A DNA stretch of 16,035 bases. Source: an uncultured Alphaproteobacteria bacterium (lineage in GTDB: Bacteria > Pseudomonadota > Alphaproteobacteria > Rickettsiales > UBA1997). Location of the stretch: NCBI GenBank assembly GCA_903849835.1, contig CAINKA010000093.1:1-16035 (forward strand). The letters run 5' to 3'. Below are positions 1-5,716 of this stretch, one piece after another (position 1 is the first letter of the stretch; the number at the start of each line of letters is the position of its first letter). A program made the translations under genes and the position numbers. A model generated the notes under the pieces. That model was not told where the DNA came from, made no database searches, and saw nothing but the letters and a program-made list of their open reading frames with translations.

Positions 1-684
1 AAAAAACAAATTCTAGAAAATCCTAAATCGCAAAAAAAATCTCCAAAAAATAAAGTTACAAAACATCCGGAAAAGCTAGCAAAATCAAAGCCTTCCAAGT
101 CAATCACGCAGTCAGTTATTCAAGAAAAAAATTCAAAATTTAAACAAGAAGTTACGTCAGAAAAAATTCAGGAAGAATCCGATAAAAATAAAAAAGATGA
201 TGTGAAAAACGAAGAGAAGGACGAAGAGGAAAATAATATTTTGCAGAAAGAAAAAAATTTAGGATCGAAAGAAAAATTTGATGAGGAAGAAGAGTCTGAT
301 GAGCAAAAAAATCTCGCAGAAAGTGATCAGAGAAATATAGCAAATAGCATTGAAAACATTGATCTCTCAGCGCGTGAGAAATTTAATATTCAGTCGCAAT
401 TAAAAATGTGTTATCGTAGAGCGATTGATGAAACGAAGCTTTCGAGCAAAATTAAAATTTCGGCAAAACTCAGCATCAGTGAAGAAGGATATATCGAATC
501 AGACTTGGAGGATTTGATCGACATGGCTCGCTATAATAATCCAAAAGAAGCGGGCTATAGAATCAGCGTTGATAATGTTCGAAGAGCAATCGACTTATGT
601 AGTCCCTTACGAAATTTACCGTTAGAAAAATATGAAATTTGGAAAGAAATAATTTTGGAATTTAACAATGAAAATGAGAGTTAA
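1..684 (+). CDS. tolA: TolA-like cell envelope integrity protein, C-terminal part (5' end outside window)
   Basis: This frame is open from base 1 to the TAA at the end, so the gene starts upstream; the GTG near base 202 is only an internal codon. The first ~115 visible residues are very rich in Lys, Glu, Ser and Asn, matching the long charged helical domain II of TolA that spans the periplasm. The last ~100 residues form a compact domain. It opens with a helix around QLKMCYRR, has a beta stretch with KISAKLSISEEGYIES, and ends with an RRAIDLCSPLRNLP-LEKYEIWKEI pattern. That tail (Cys, then Pro-Leu-x-x-Leu-Pro and Tyr-x-x-Trp-Lys) is typical of TolA domain III, where two cysteines usually pair. 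The family links inner-membrane TolQR to outer-membrane Pal. tolB and pal do not follow here, so the Tol cluster is split or ends here. Another TonB/TolA-fold protein is possible. Confidence 0.72.
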   Translation, partial: KKQILENPKSQKKSPKNKVTKHPEKLAKSKPSKSITQSVIQEKNSKFKQEVTSEKIQEESDKNKKDDVKNEEKDEEENNILQKEKNLGSKEKFDEEEESDEQKNLAESDQRNIANSIENIDLSAREKFNIQSQLKMCYRRAIDETKLSSKIKISAKLSISEEGYIESDLEDLIDMARYNNPKEAGYRISVDNVRRAIDLCSPLRNLPLEKYEIWKEIILEFNNENES

Positions 685-692
685 AAAATAAT

Positions 693-721
693 TTGACATC
701 TCTCGCGAAGCTAAACAAATT
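693..721 (+). promoter_or_regulatory. Possible weak promoter downstream of tolA
   Basis: A perfect -35 hexamer TTGACA at 693-698 sits just after the tolA stop. The -10 match at a 17-base spacing (CAAATT) is poor. It would serve the small ORF at 765. Support is weak: A/T-rich intergenic DNA gives such matches by chance. Nothing else is visible in 685-764 apart from a T-rich run around 747-757. Confidence 0.2.
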
Positions 722-764
722 GTGAATATCTTCTAATTTTATTAACATTTTTTTTTATCAAAAT

Positions 765-944
765 ATGAGCGCAAATCTAGCAATCAGAGAACAAATCGAT
801 TTTAATATTTTACCAGCAGAAGCTGTCCAACTCTTGCAAATCCTAGATAAGATCGAAAATCACACAGTGGATCTTAGAAAAAAATTAATGTCAGAATTTA
901 AATCAAATAACAGCATTGTCCGTCTAAAATTAGATAATGTTTAG
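765..944 (+). CDS. Small hypothetical protein, 59 aa
   Basis: An ATG-to-TAG reading frame of 59 codons, starting MSANLAIREQIDF and ending VRLKLDNV. I do not recognise the family. The protein looks soluble: a helical leucine-rich middle (LPAEAVQLLQILDKIE), then a basic stretch with DLRKKL, and no signal peptide or membrane segment. Its stop codon overlaps, tail to tail, the stop of the membrane gene on the other strand (TTAG at 941-944). That snug fit and the native-looking composition favour a real gene over a chance frame. There is no clear Shine-Dalgarno upstream, only a T/A-rich tract. It may be transcribed with tolA or from the weak promoter between them. Confidence 0.45.
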   Translation: MSANLAIREQIDFNILPAEAVQLLQILDKIENHTVDLRKKLMSEFKSNNSIVRLKLDNV

Positions 945-1225
945 CTGCTTTTTTCTTCGCGAGATTCAGAAATATTCCGAGCAATTCCTATCCCAATTAG
1001 CAAATTAACAGAAAAAATTGCCAAAGTGCTTACCATAATAACCAGCACTTCATTGAGTTTTGCATTCGCCAAAGACAAGAGAATAATAAAAACTAAAAAA
1101 CTGCTGTAAGAAACTGAAAGACAGGCAATTTTTCTCGCGTATTCTTTAACAAAAAAAAGACTGCACAAGCCCGCCAGACAAAGAAAAATCAGCAATCCAT
1201 AAATTACGTAATAGGCAATCATCAT
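941..1225 (-). CDS. Small three-helix membrane protein (possible MrpC/MrpF/NuoK-like subunit)
   Basis: A 94-residue, strongly hydrophobic protein with three predicted membrane segments at roughly residues 5-25, 32-52 and 58-80, and a polar tail ending SESREEKSS. Size and topology resemble the small subunits of Mrp/Mnh-type cation:proton antiporters (MrpC, MrpF) or NuoK. The basic loop KEYARK before helix 2 and the LNEVLVIMVSTLAIF helix 3 fit that pattern loosely. There is no diagnostic motif, and the other Mrp subunits are not in the window, so the assignment is tentative. The start is MM at 1225/1222. It abuts the divergent IalB gene with no base between, so any promoter must lie inside the neighbouring coding sequence. 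The minus-strand sequence before the start shows no Shine-Dalgarno. Confidence 0.6.
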   Translation of the reverse strand: MMIAYYVIYGLLIFLCLAGLCSLFFVKEYARKIACLSVSYSSFLVFIILLSLANAKLNEVLVIMVSTLAIFSVNLLIGIGIARNISESREEKSS

Positions 1226-1747
1226 ATGAAAAAGTTTGTGAAAGTTTTAGCGAAATTTTTCTTAATAATTTTTTTTGAGCTAACAAGTTTTAATCAAGCT
1301 TCTGCAGAAATAATCAACATCCAAAATGAAGAAAAAACTTTTGGCGATTGGAAAGTTTTTTGCGAAGTTGATGTGATGATGGACATGGCGCATTGCAAAA
1401 TTGCTTCAAAATTTTTTGAAAATTCTGCGGTAATTACGATCGAACCAACAGTAAAATTTCTCAGCCAACTCCTAGTTGCAATTCCTCAAATTAAAGTTGG
1501 AACTTTTGTTCAAATTCGCGTCGACAGAAATGATCTGATTCTTTCAAAAAATGTTAGCGCTAAGGATTTCAGCCTTATCCCGCTTGATGATGCACAAAAA
1601 CTTGAACTCTATCGTCAGATGAAAAGCGGTGACTTTTTGTTCTTCCGTTTTAGCGTCCGCAACTCAGAAAAAGAGGTTACGGCAAAAATTAATCTCAAAG
1701 ATTTCAGAAGCGCTTTGAGCTATTACAACTCACGAGTTTCACATTAA
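1226..1747 (+). CDS. IalB-family (invasion-associated locus B) secreted protein
   Basis: A 173-residue protein with a clear Sec signal peptide: MKKFVKVL, a hydrophobic core, and an A-S-A cleavage site at about residues 26-28. The mature part begins with the family hallmark FGDWKVFCE followed by a second Cys in AHCKIAS, likely a periplasmic disulfide. It continues with a beta-rich domain (VGTFVQIRVDRNDLIL, then DFSLIPLDDAQKL and a final LKDFRSAL helix). IalB proteins are common in alphaproteobacteria. In Bartonella the founding member is linked to erythrocyte invasion; in free-living relatives the role is unknown, so virulence should not be inferred. ATG at 1226 is chosen because it gives a complete signal peptide. 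gap follows after 14 bases in the same direction, so co-transcription is likely. Confidence 0.75.
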   Translation: MKKFVKVLAKFFLIIFFELTSFNQASAEIINIQNEEKTFGDWKVFCEVDVMMDMAHCKIASKFFENSAVITIEPTVKFLSQLLVAIPQIKVGTFVQIRVDRNDLILSKNVSAKDFSLIPLDDAQKLELYRQMKSGDFLFFRFSVRNSEKEVTAKINLKDFRSALSYYNSRVSH

Positions 1748-1761
1748 AAAAAATTAAATTT

Positions 1762-2763
1762 ATGACCATCCGCGTTGCAATTAATGGACTTGGAAGAATT
1801 GGGCGCTGCGTTGCTCGCGCAATTTTTGAAAATCCTGAATATAAAAATATTGAACTAGTAGCGGTCAATGGATCCGCACCAATTGAGACTCAACGACACT
1901 TACTAAAATATGATTCAATTCACGGACGCTTCACAAAATCGGTAGAAATTTCTGACGGAAATTTGGTGATCGATGGAAAAAAAGTTAAGCTCATCGCGGA
2001 AAGAGATCCGAAAAAATTACCTTGGAAAGAATTAAAAATTGACGTTGTTCTCGAATGTACCGGCGCTTTTACCAAGCAATCAGACGCTGCGCAGCACATC
2101 ACAGCTGGCGCAAAAAAAGTTATCATCTCCGCTCCAGCAAAAGAAGATTCGGTTAAAACAATTATTTTTGGCGTGAATGATGAAATTTTAAATGCAAGTG
2201 ACGAGGTGATTTCCGTTGGCTCTTGCACCACGAATTGCCTAGCTCCAATTGCAAAAGCTTTGAATGACTCAATCGGAATTGAAAAAGGTTTTATGACCAC
2301 AATTCACGCTTACACCAACGATCAAAATGTTGTGGATAATGCTCACAAAGATTTGCGTCGTGCCAGAGCTTGTGCGATGTCAATGATTCCAACTTCAACA
2401 GGCGCTGCAAAAGCGATTGGCTTGGTTCTTCCGGAGCTAAAGGGGAAGCTTGATGGCGGCGCGATTCGCGTTCCGACAGCAAATGTTTCGATGGTTGATT
2501 TGAACTTCATCGCGAAGAAAGAAACCTCGATTGCAGAAGTGAATGAAGCGGTAAAAAAAGCAGCTAGCGGAAGGATGAAGCGAGTTCTACAAATCGTCGA
2601 AGAACCTTTGGTTTCGATCGATTTCAACCACACAGATTACAGCTCTTGTTTCGATGTCACTCAAACAAAAGTGATGGGAAATTTTGTAAAAGTTTGTTCT
2701 TGGTATGACAATGAATGGGCTTTTTCGTTGCGGATGCTTGATGTTACGATGATGCTTTTGTAG
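1762..2763 (+). CDS. gap: Type I glyceraldehyde-3-phosphate dehydrogenase
   Basis: This 333-residue, full-length cytosolic enzyme converts glyceraldehyde-3-phosphate, NAD(P)+ and phosphate to 1,3-bisphosphoglycerate. Visible motifs are the Rossmann start INGLGRIGR (residues ~8-16), the active site SVGSCTTNC with catalytic Cys155, the partner His in IHAYTNDQ, the S-loop RRARACAMSMIPTSTGAAKA, and the GGAIRVPTANVSMVDL core. Two points are unusual. The residue after VAVN is Gly (VNGSAP), where many NAD-specific enzymes carry Asp. The tail reads WYDNEWAFSLRML rather than the common WYDNEWGYS-type sequence. The stop codon is formed by the first bases of a palindromic repeat, so the last residues may have been trimmed or changed by that insertion. 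The gene shows that the organism keeps at least part of glycolysis or gluconeogenesis. Confidence 0.96.
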   Translation: MTIRVAINGLGRIGRCVARAIFENPEYKNIELVAVNGSAPIETQRHLLKYDSIHGRFTKSVEISDGNLVIDGKKVKLIAERDPKKLPWKELKIDVVLECTGAFTKQSDAAQHITAGAKKVIISAPAKEDSVKTIIFGVNDEILNASDEVISVGSCTTNCLAPIAKALNDSIGIEKGFMTTIHAYTNDQNVVDNAHKDLRRARACAMSMIPTSTGAAKAIGLVLPELKGKLDGGAIRVPTANVSMVDLNFIAKKETSIAEVNEAVKKAASGRMKRVLQIVEEPLVSIDFNHTDYSSCFDVTQTKVMGNFVKVCSWYDNEWAFSLRMLDVTMMLL

Positions 2764-2811
2764 GGTCTGGCCTTGTGCCAGACCGCGGGCGAGCACAAGG
2801 CTCGCCCCTAC
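2760..2811. repeat. Palindromic repeat copy A: two hairpins with complementary loops, between convergent genes
   Basis: Two adjacent perfect hairpins lie inside short inverted ends (GTAGGG ... CCCCTAC). Hairpin 1 (2765-2783) has a 7-bp stem GTCTGGC/GCCAGAC with loop CTTGT. Hairpin 2 (2787-2807) has an 8-bp stem GGGCGAGC/GCTCGCCC with loop ACAAG. The loops are reverse complements, so the hairpins could kiss in RNA or single-stranded DNA. The left end contributes the TAG stop of gap (2761-2763) and the right end the TAG stop of rsmD on the other strand (2808-2810). Its place between convergent genes suggests it may also act as a bidirectional transcription barrier; that is inference. Confidence 0.9.
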
Positions 2812-3407
2812 AAATATTTCAAAAAGGCGAAAGAAGTTTTTCCGTAATGACGTAGCTCCAAAATCTGTAGGGGCGAGCCTTGTGCTCGCCCGCTGGCAGC
2901 CACAACATCACCAATCAAAAAACTTTCCCCAGACGTCTTAAACTCCACCACAAGCAAAGATTTTTTTTGAACCCAATTTTTTTCCAATAAATTTTTGATG
3001 ATGGCTGAATAGTCTTCCACGTAGGGCGGATCGACAAAAATTAAATCAAAAAACTTTTCATTTCTCGGAAGATTTTTTGCATCAGCGCAAAAAATTTCGA
3101 CTTCATTTTCAACTTTTAAAAGTTCCGAATTTTTTTTCGCGAGATCGAGATGTGCTTTGAAATTATCGATTAAACAAACTGATTTTGCACCGCGAGAAAG
3201 CGCCTCGAAAGCCACTGCCCCACTTCCGCAGCAAACATCTAAAATTGCTGCGTCATCAATCTTGAATCCGATTTCTTTGATAAATTTTGCTGAAACTAAA
3301 ATATTGAAAAGAGCTTCGCGATTCTTGTCTGTTGTTGGTCGAAGAGATTTGAGGTGATCTGATTTTGCTAAATTTTTTCCACGAAATTTTCCGGCGACAA
3401 TTCGCAT
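2808..3407 (-). CDS. rsmD: 16S rRNA (guanine-N2)-methyltransferase RsmD
   Basis: A 199-residue class I SAM-dependent methyltransferase that methylates guanine 966 (E. coli numbering) of 16S rRNA on the small subunit. The N-terminus MRIVAGKFRGKNL and LRPTTDKNREALFNIL match the family signature. The SAM loop is DVCCGSGAVAFEAL (residues 57-70) and the catalytic motif IV is DPPY (126-129). Length is near the family norm. Residues ~166-181 (GDVVAASGRAQGSPLQ) are encoded by a palindromic repeat (2867-2907) and interrupt the usual path from the last catalytic strand to the conserved RHYGKT near the C-terminus. The frame is kept, so the enzyme may still work. The stop codon comes from another repeat copy. 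It lies 6 bases after the permease gene and is probably the last gene of the block. Confidence 0.93.
   Translation of the reverse strand: MRIVAGKFRGKNLAKSDHLKSLRPTTDKNREALFNILVSAKFIKEIGFKIDDAAILDVCCGSGAVAFEALSRGAKSVCLIDNFKAHLDLAKKNSELLKVENEVEIFCADAKNLPRNEKFFDLIFVDPPYVEDYSAIIKNLLEKNWVQKKSLLVVEFKTSGESFLIGDVVAASGRAQGSPLQILELRHYGKTSFAFLKYL
2867..2907. repeat. Palindromic repeat copy B, in frame inside rsmD
   Basis: This copy begins with the same GTAGGGG end as the others. Its first hairpin is perfect (2871-2891): stem GGGCGAGC/GCTCGCCC, loop CTTGT. The second hairpin, and with it the far end, is degraded, leaving only a GCCACAAC-like trace. It lies wholly in the rsmD reading frame and adds about 16 residues without a stop. 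Placement and in-frame retention recall the Rickettsia palindromic elements found in protein genes, although I see no evidence that it belongs to that family by sequence. Confidence 0.85.
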
Positions 3408-3413
3408 TGAAGG

Positions 3414-4799
3414 CTATCGATTTTTTTTATTGAGCGGGCTGTTTCTGTAGCTGTAGGAAAAATAAACCACCAATCCAAGCAGCGACCACATTGCGAAAAA
3501 TTTTCCGGTTTCCAAAAGTAAAGTGTAAGTCAAATAGCCACAACTTAGAACCGCAAGCGGCACGGCGATGTAGACCGCAGGACATCTAAACGAGCGAGAC
3601 AGTTTTGGCTCGGTGATTCGCAAAACCAATACTCCGATCGCAACGACGATGAAGGCGAATAAAGTTCCGAGGCTCGTCATTTGGCTGAGAGTTTGTAGCG
3701 GTAAAAAGCCTGTGATTGTAGCGACGGCAATAGTGGTAAAAATAACGCTGATGTGAGGTGTGCTAAATTTTTTATGTAACTTGCTGAAACGAGCTGGGAT
3801 TAAACCGTCGCGTGACATCACGAAAAAAATACGAGACTGGCCATACATCAGAACAAGCAGAACCGAGGTGATTCCAGCGATTGCTCCAACCGCAACCAAC
3901 ACCGATCCCAGATTGCTGCCATTCTCACGAAGAGCGCGCGCAAGAGGTTCAGGATTGTTGAGAGTGCTGTAATGCGAAATGCCGGTTAAAACTAAAGCTA
4001 CGGCGATGTAAAGCACAGTGCAGATCACTAGCGATCCTATGATTCCAAGAGGCAAATCTCGTTTTGGATTTTTACATTCTTCGGCCGCAGTTGCGACGGC
4101 ATCGAATCCGATGTAAGCATAAAAAACTGTGGCAGCTCCAACAAAAACCCCATGCATTCCGAATGGCATAAATTCAGACCAATTCACTGGTTTGATCATC
4201 GGAGTTGCGATGAATAAAAATAAAAAAATCACGCCGAGTTTTGTAACGACTAAAACTCGATTTAGAGTCACGCTTTCTTTCGTGCCGCGAAATAATAAAA
4301 ATCCGATGAAACATGCGATGCAAATTGCCGGCAAATTTATGACGCCGCCATCTGATGGAACTTTTGTTAAATATTCCGGAATGTTAATCCCGCCAGAATG
4401 CAAAATTCCGACCATGTATCCCGACCAGCCAGCCGACACGGTTGCGGCACCGATTGCATATTCCAAAATCAATCCCCAACCAACTAGCCAAGCGACAAAT
4501 TCCCCCATGACGGCGTAGGAGTAAGTGTAAGCGCTTCCTGCAACAGGAACCATTGAGGCAAGTTCGGCATAAGCAAGAGCGGCAAAAACGCAGGCGAGAG
4601 CAGCGATGAAATAAGAAATTGCGATTCCCGGACCGGCATAAGTTGCGGCGGCAATTCCGGTGACAACAAAAATGCCGGTGCCAATCGTGCAGCCAATTCC
4701 GAGCATAACCAAATCGAAAGCACCGAGAGTTTTTTTCAGCGTATTTTTTTCAGCAGTGGCAAGAATTTCTTTGATGCTTTTTTTGCGGAATAGGTTCAT
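3414..4799 (-). CDS. APC-superfamily amino acid permease (cationic amino acid transporter-like)
   Basis: About 461 residues from the ATG at 4799, with twelve or more predicted membrane helices; it imports amino acids across the inner membrane. The N-terminus MNLFRKKSIKEILATAE and then KKTLGAFDLVMLGIGCTIGTGIF match the start of CAT/YhdG-like permeases, with GxxIGTGIF in helix 1. EYAIGAATVSAGWSGY and FYAYIGFDAVATAAEECKNP are further family landmarks, the latter in the helix-6 region. An upstream in-frame GTG at 4835 would add 12 residues, but it lies inside a hairpin repeat and the protein would then begin before the family's usual start, so I reject it. Exact substrate cannot be read from sequence; basic amino acids are plausible. 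It fits a nutrient-scavenging lifestyle next to oligoendopeptidase F. Confidence 0.9.
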   Translation of the reverse strand: MNLFRKKSIKEILATAEKNTLKKTLGAFDLVMLGIGCTIGTGIFVVTGIAAATYAGPGIAISYFIAALACVFAALAYAELASMVPVAGSAYTYSYAVMGEFVAWLVGWGLILEYAIGAATVSAGWSGYMVGILHSGGINIPEYLTKVPSDGGVINLPAICIACFIGFLLFRGTKESVTLNRVLVVTKLGVIFLFLFIATPMIKPVNWSEFMPFGMHGVFVGAATVFYAYIGFDAVATAAEECKNPKRDLPLGIIGSLVICTVLYIAVALVLTGISHYSTLNNPEPLARALRENGSNLGSVLVAVGAIAGITSVLLVLMYGQSRIFFVMSRDGLIPARFSKLHKKFSTPHISVIFTTIAVATITGFLPLQTLSQMTSLGTLFAFIVVAIGVLVLRITEPKLSRSFRCPAVYIAVPLAVLSCGYLTYTLLLETGKFFAMWSLLGLVVYFSYSYRNSPLNKKNR

Positions 4800-4826
4800 G
4801 TGAAAATTGGATTTTGAGATAGGCTC

Positions 4827-4887
4827 TAATGGCACTGTCGCAAATCAAAATTTTCTTAGAAAAACTTGATTTGAGACAGCGCCATTA
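4827..4887. repeat. 61-bp hairpin element, MITE-like, with IS6-like tips
   Basis: An almost complete palindrome. The outer 22-bp arms (TAATGGCACTGTCGCAAATC and on; right arm ending GACAGCGCCATTA) differ at two positions. The centre continues the pairing as TTTTC-TTA-GAAAA, giving an overall stem near 29 bp with a 3-base loop. The tip GGCACTGTCGCAAA closely resembles terminal repeats of IS6-family insertion sequences (GGCACTGTTGCAAA in IS26). No coding sequence lies between the arms, so a miniature non-autonomous derivative is possible. It sits directly upstream of the permease start and could affect its mRNA. Confidence 0.8.
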
Positions 4888-4891
4888 TTTT

Positions 4892-4945
4892 GTAGGGGCT
4901 GGCCTTGTGCCAGCCCGCACGGGCGACCACAAGGGTCGCCCCTAC
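4892..4945. repeat. Palindromic repeat copy C: complete two-hairpin element
   Basis: This is the most complete copy. Its ends are GTAGGGG and CCCCTAC, perfect inverted repeats. Hairpin 1 has stem GGGCTGGC/GCCAGCCC and loop CTTGT (4896-4916). Hairpin 2 has stem GGGCGACC/GGTCGCCC and loop ACAAG (4921-4941). As in copy A the loops are complementary. The stem sequences differ from copy A while their pairing is preserved, which is compensatory variation and points to selection on structure or to independent mobile copies. It lies between two copies of the hairpin element described separately. Confidence 0.9.
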
Positions 4946-4953
4946 AATCGAAC

Positions 4954-4990
4954 AAAATTTTCTTAGAAAAACTTGATTTGCGACAGCGCC
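4954..4990. repeat. Second, half copy of the hairpin element
   Basis: These 37 bases repeat 4847-4883 almost exactly (AAAATTTTCTTAGAAAAACT, then TTGATTTGCGACAGCGCC; one difference). Only the centre and right arm are present. Where the left arm should be there is the end of palindromic repeat C and a few bases, as if that element replaced or truncated the left arm. The two copies together form a direct repeat about 107 bases apart. Confidence 0.8.
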
Positions 4991-5099
4991 TCATCGTTGC
5001 AAAATCGTCATTGGCAATTCTGATTGTGACAGATTTTTTTTCAGCAACGTAATTTTTTGCCGCTTGTACCAGTATCGCTAACAGCAGAGCCTGAATCAA
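4991..5099 (-). other. Remnant or unrecognised short reading frame in the gap between methyltransferase and permease
   Basis: On the minus strand a frame begins with TTG at 5099, overlapping the stop of the methyltransferase gene upstream (TTGA). It encodes about 36 non-repeat residues, including QALLLAILVQAAKNYVAEKK and ending near NDDFATM. It then runs through repeat C and both hairpin copies to a stop at 4845. The first part could be a real small helical protein or the surviving start of a gene broken by repeats. The downstream GDPCGRPCGLAQGQPLQ stretch is translated repeat. I recognise no family. There is no Shine-Dalgarno beyond what lies inside the preceding gene. Confidence 0.3.
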
Positions 5100-5707
5100 A
5101 CTTCGTAAAAATAAACCGGCGCGCTGCCCCAGCTAAATTTATAATTTTGATGGTCACATTGTCTGAAGGCTGAGTTTTGTAGGGGTTTCAGCGTGGTTAC
5201 AATTTTGCTTCGTGGCTTTAATTGCTCCAGTAATTGTTGTTCAAAATCTAAAAATTTTTTAGATTTTCGGATGTGATAATTAAGAAAAATAAAATCAGCT
5301 TCACGAAGATCGATTTCAAAAATATCGCCTTGAATAAATTCCAATTCACGGTTTGAGACATGAGTTTGAGTTTTTGGATCGATGATTTTTTTTAAGTTTT
5401 CTTTTATTTTTAAAGCCTGCTCGTGCAGCTCTGTGATTAGCTCTATGCCGATTGATTTGCGGAAATTAAAAAGTAAATGCGAAGCGATAACTGACTTTCC
5501 AGTTCCAGATCCTAAATCAAAAAACACACCATCTTTTTTTGGATTTGCTCGTTCGACAATTTTTTTCCAGCTGAGGAGATTTATTTCACCGTAAAGAAAA
5601 TCAGATGTGTTGCTGAGTTTTTTTCGGGCAGATACGGAAATTTTGCAGCCATTCACATTTTTGTAGAGTGAATTGAACAGAAGGGAGGCGCGAATTAAAA
5701 GATCCAT
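5096..5707 (-). CDS. DOT1-like class I SAM-dependent methyltransferase, copy 1
   Basis: This 203-residue protein carries the DOT1 catalytic-domain pattern: FLYGEI (residues 38-42, equivalent to the D1-loop YGE of eukaryotic DOT1), FFDLGSGTG (62-70, SAM motif I), IGIEL (86-90, acidic ribose contact), QGDIF (126-130), and FIFLN (139-143), where DOT1L has IFVNN. It ends in a YKFSWGSAPVYFYEV tail like the DOT1L C-terminal catalytic sequence (SW...YY). DOT1 enzymes methylate lysine in histone H3. Bacterial homologues are known but their targets are mostly unknown; a host chromatin target or a bacterial protein target are both open. No secretion signal is visible. It follows copy 2 by 9 bases and is clearly its paralogue. 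The local NYHI after the FLN motif differs from copy 2 (NHPF), so function may have diverged. Confidence 0.75.
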   Translation of the reverse strand: MDLLIRASLLFNSLYKNVNGCKISVSARKKLSNTSDFLYGEINLLSWKKIVERANPKKDGVFFDLGSGTGKSVIASHLLFNFRKSIGIELITELHEQALKIKENLKKIIDPKTQTHVSNRELEFIQGDIFEIDLREADFIFLNYHIRKSKKFLDFEQQLLEQLKPRSKIVTTLKPLQNSAFRQCDHQNYKFSWGSAPVYFYEV

Positions 5708-5716
5708 TGGGCGGGA

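Noticed and set aside
202..684. GTG at 202 as the start of the TolA-like protein
   Set aside because: The frame is open upstream to base 1 with the same Lys/Glu-rich composition, so the gene is truncated by the window rather than starting there.
1..684. Eukaryotic-like low-complexity or nuclear-targeting protein
   Set aside because: The Lys/Glu-rich part is explained by the TolA helical domain, given the TolA-type C-terminal domain that follows.
2587..2796. Minus-strand frames within gap, including one containing LARGLAQGQTLQ
   Set aside because: They are shadows of the GAPDH gene, extended by the palindromic repeat; gap has all catalytic motifs on the other strand.
4800..4835. GTG at 4835 as the permease start
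   Set aside because: It lies in the arm of the 61-bp hairpin element, and the added residues precede the N-terminus typical of the family. The ATG at 4799 fits better.
4845..5099. An 84-residue frame with a GDPCGRPCGLAQGQPLQ stretch as a real protein
   Set aside because: More than half of it is translated palindromic repeat, and it starts with TTG. Only the first ~36 residues are kept, as a doubtful remnant.
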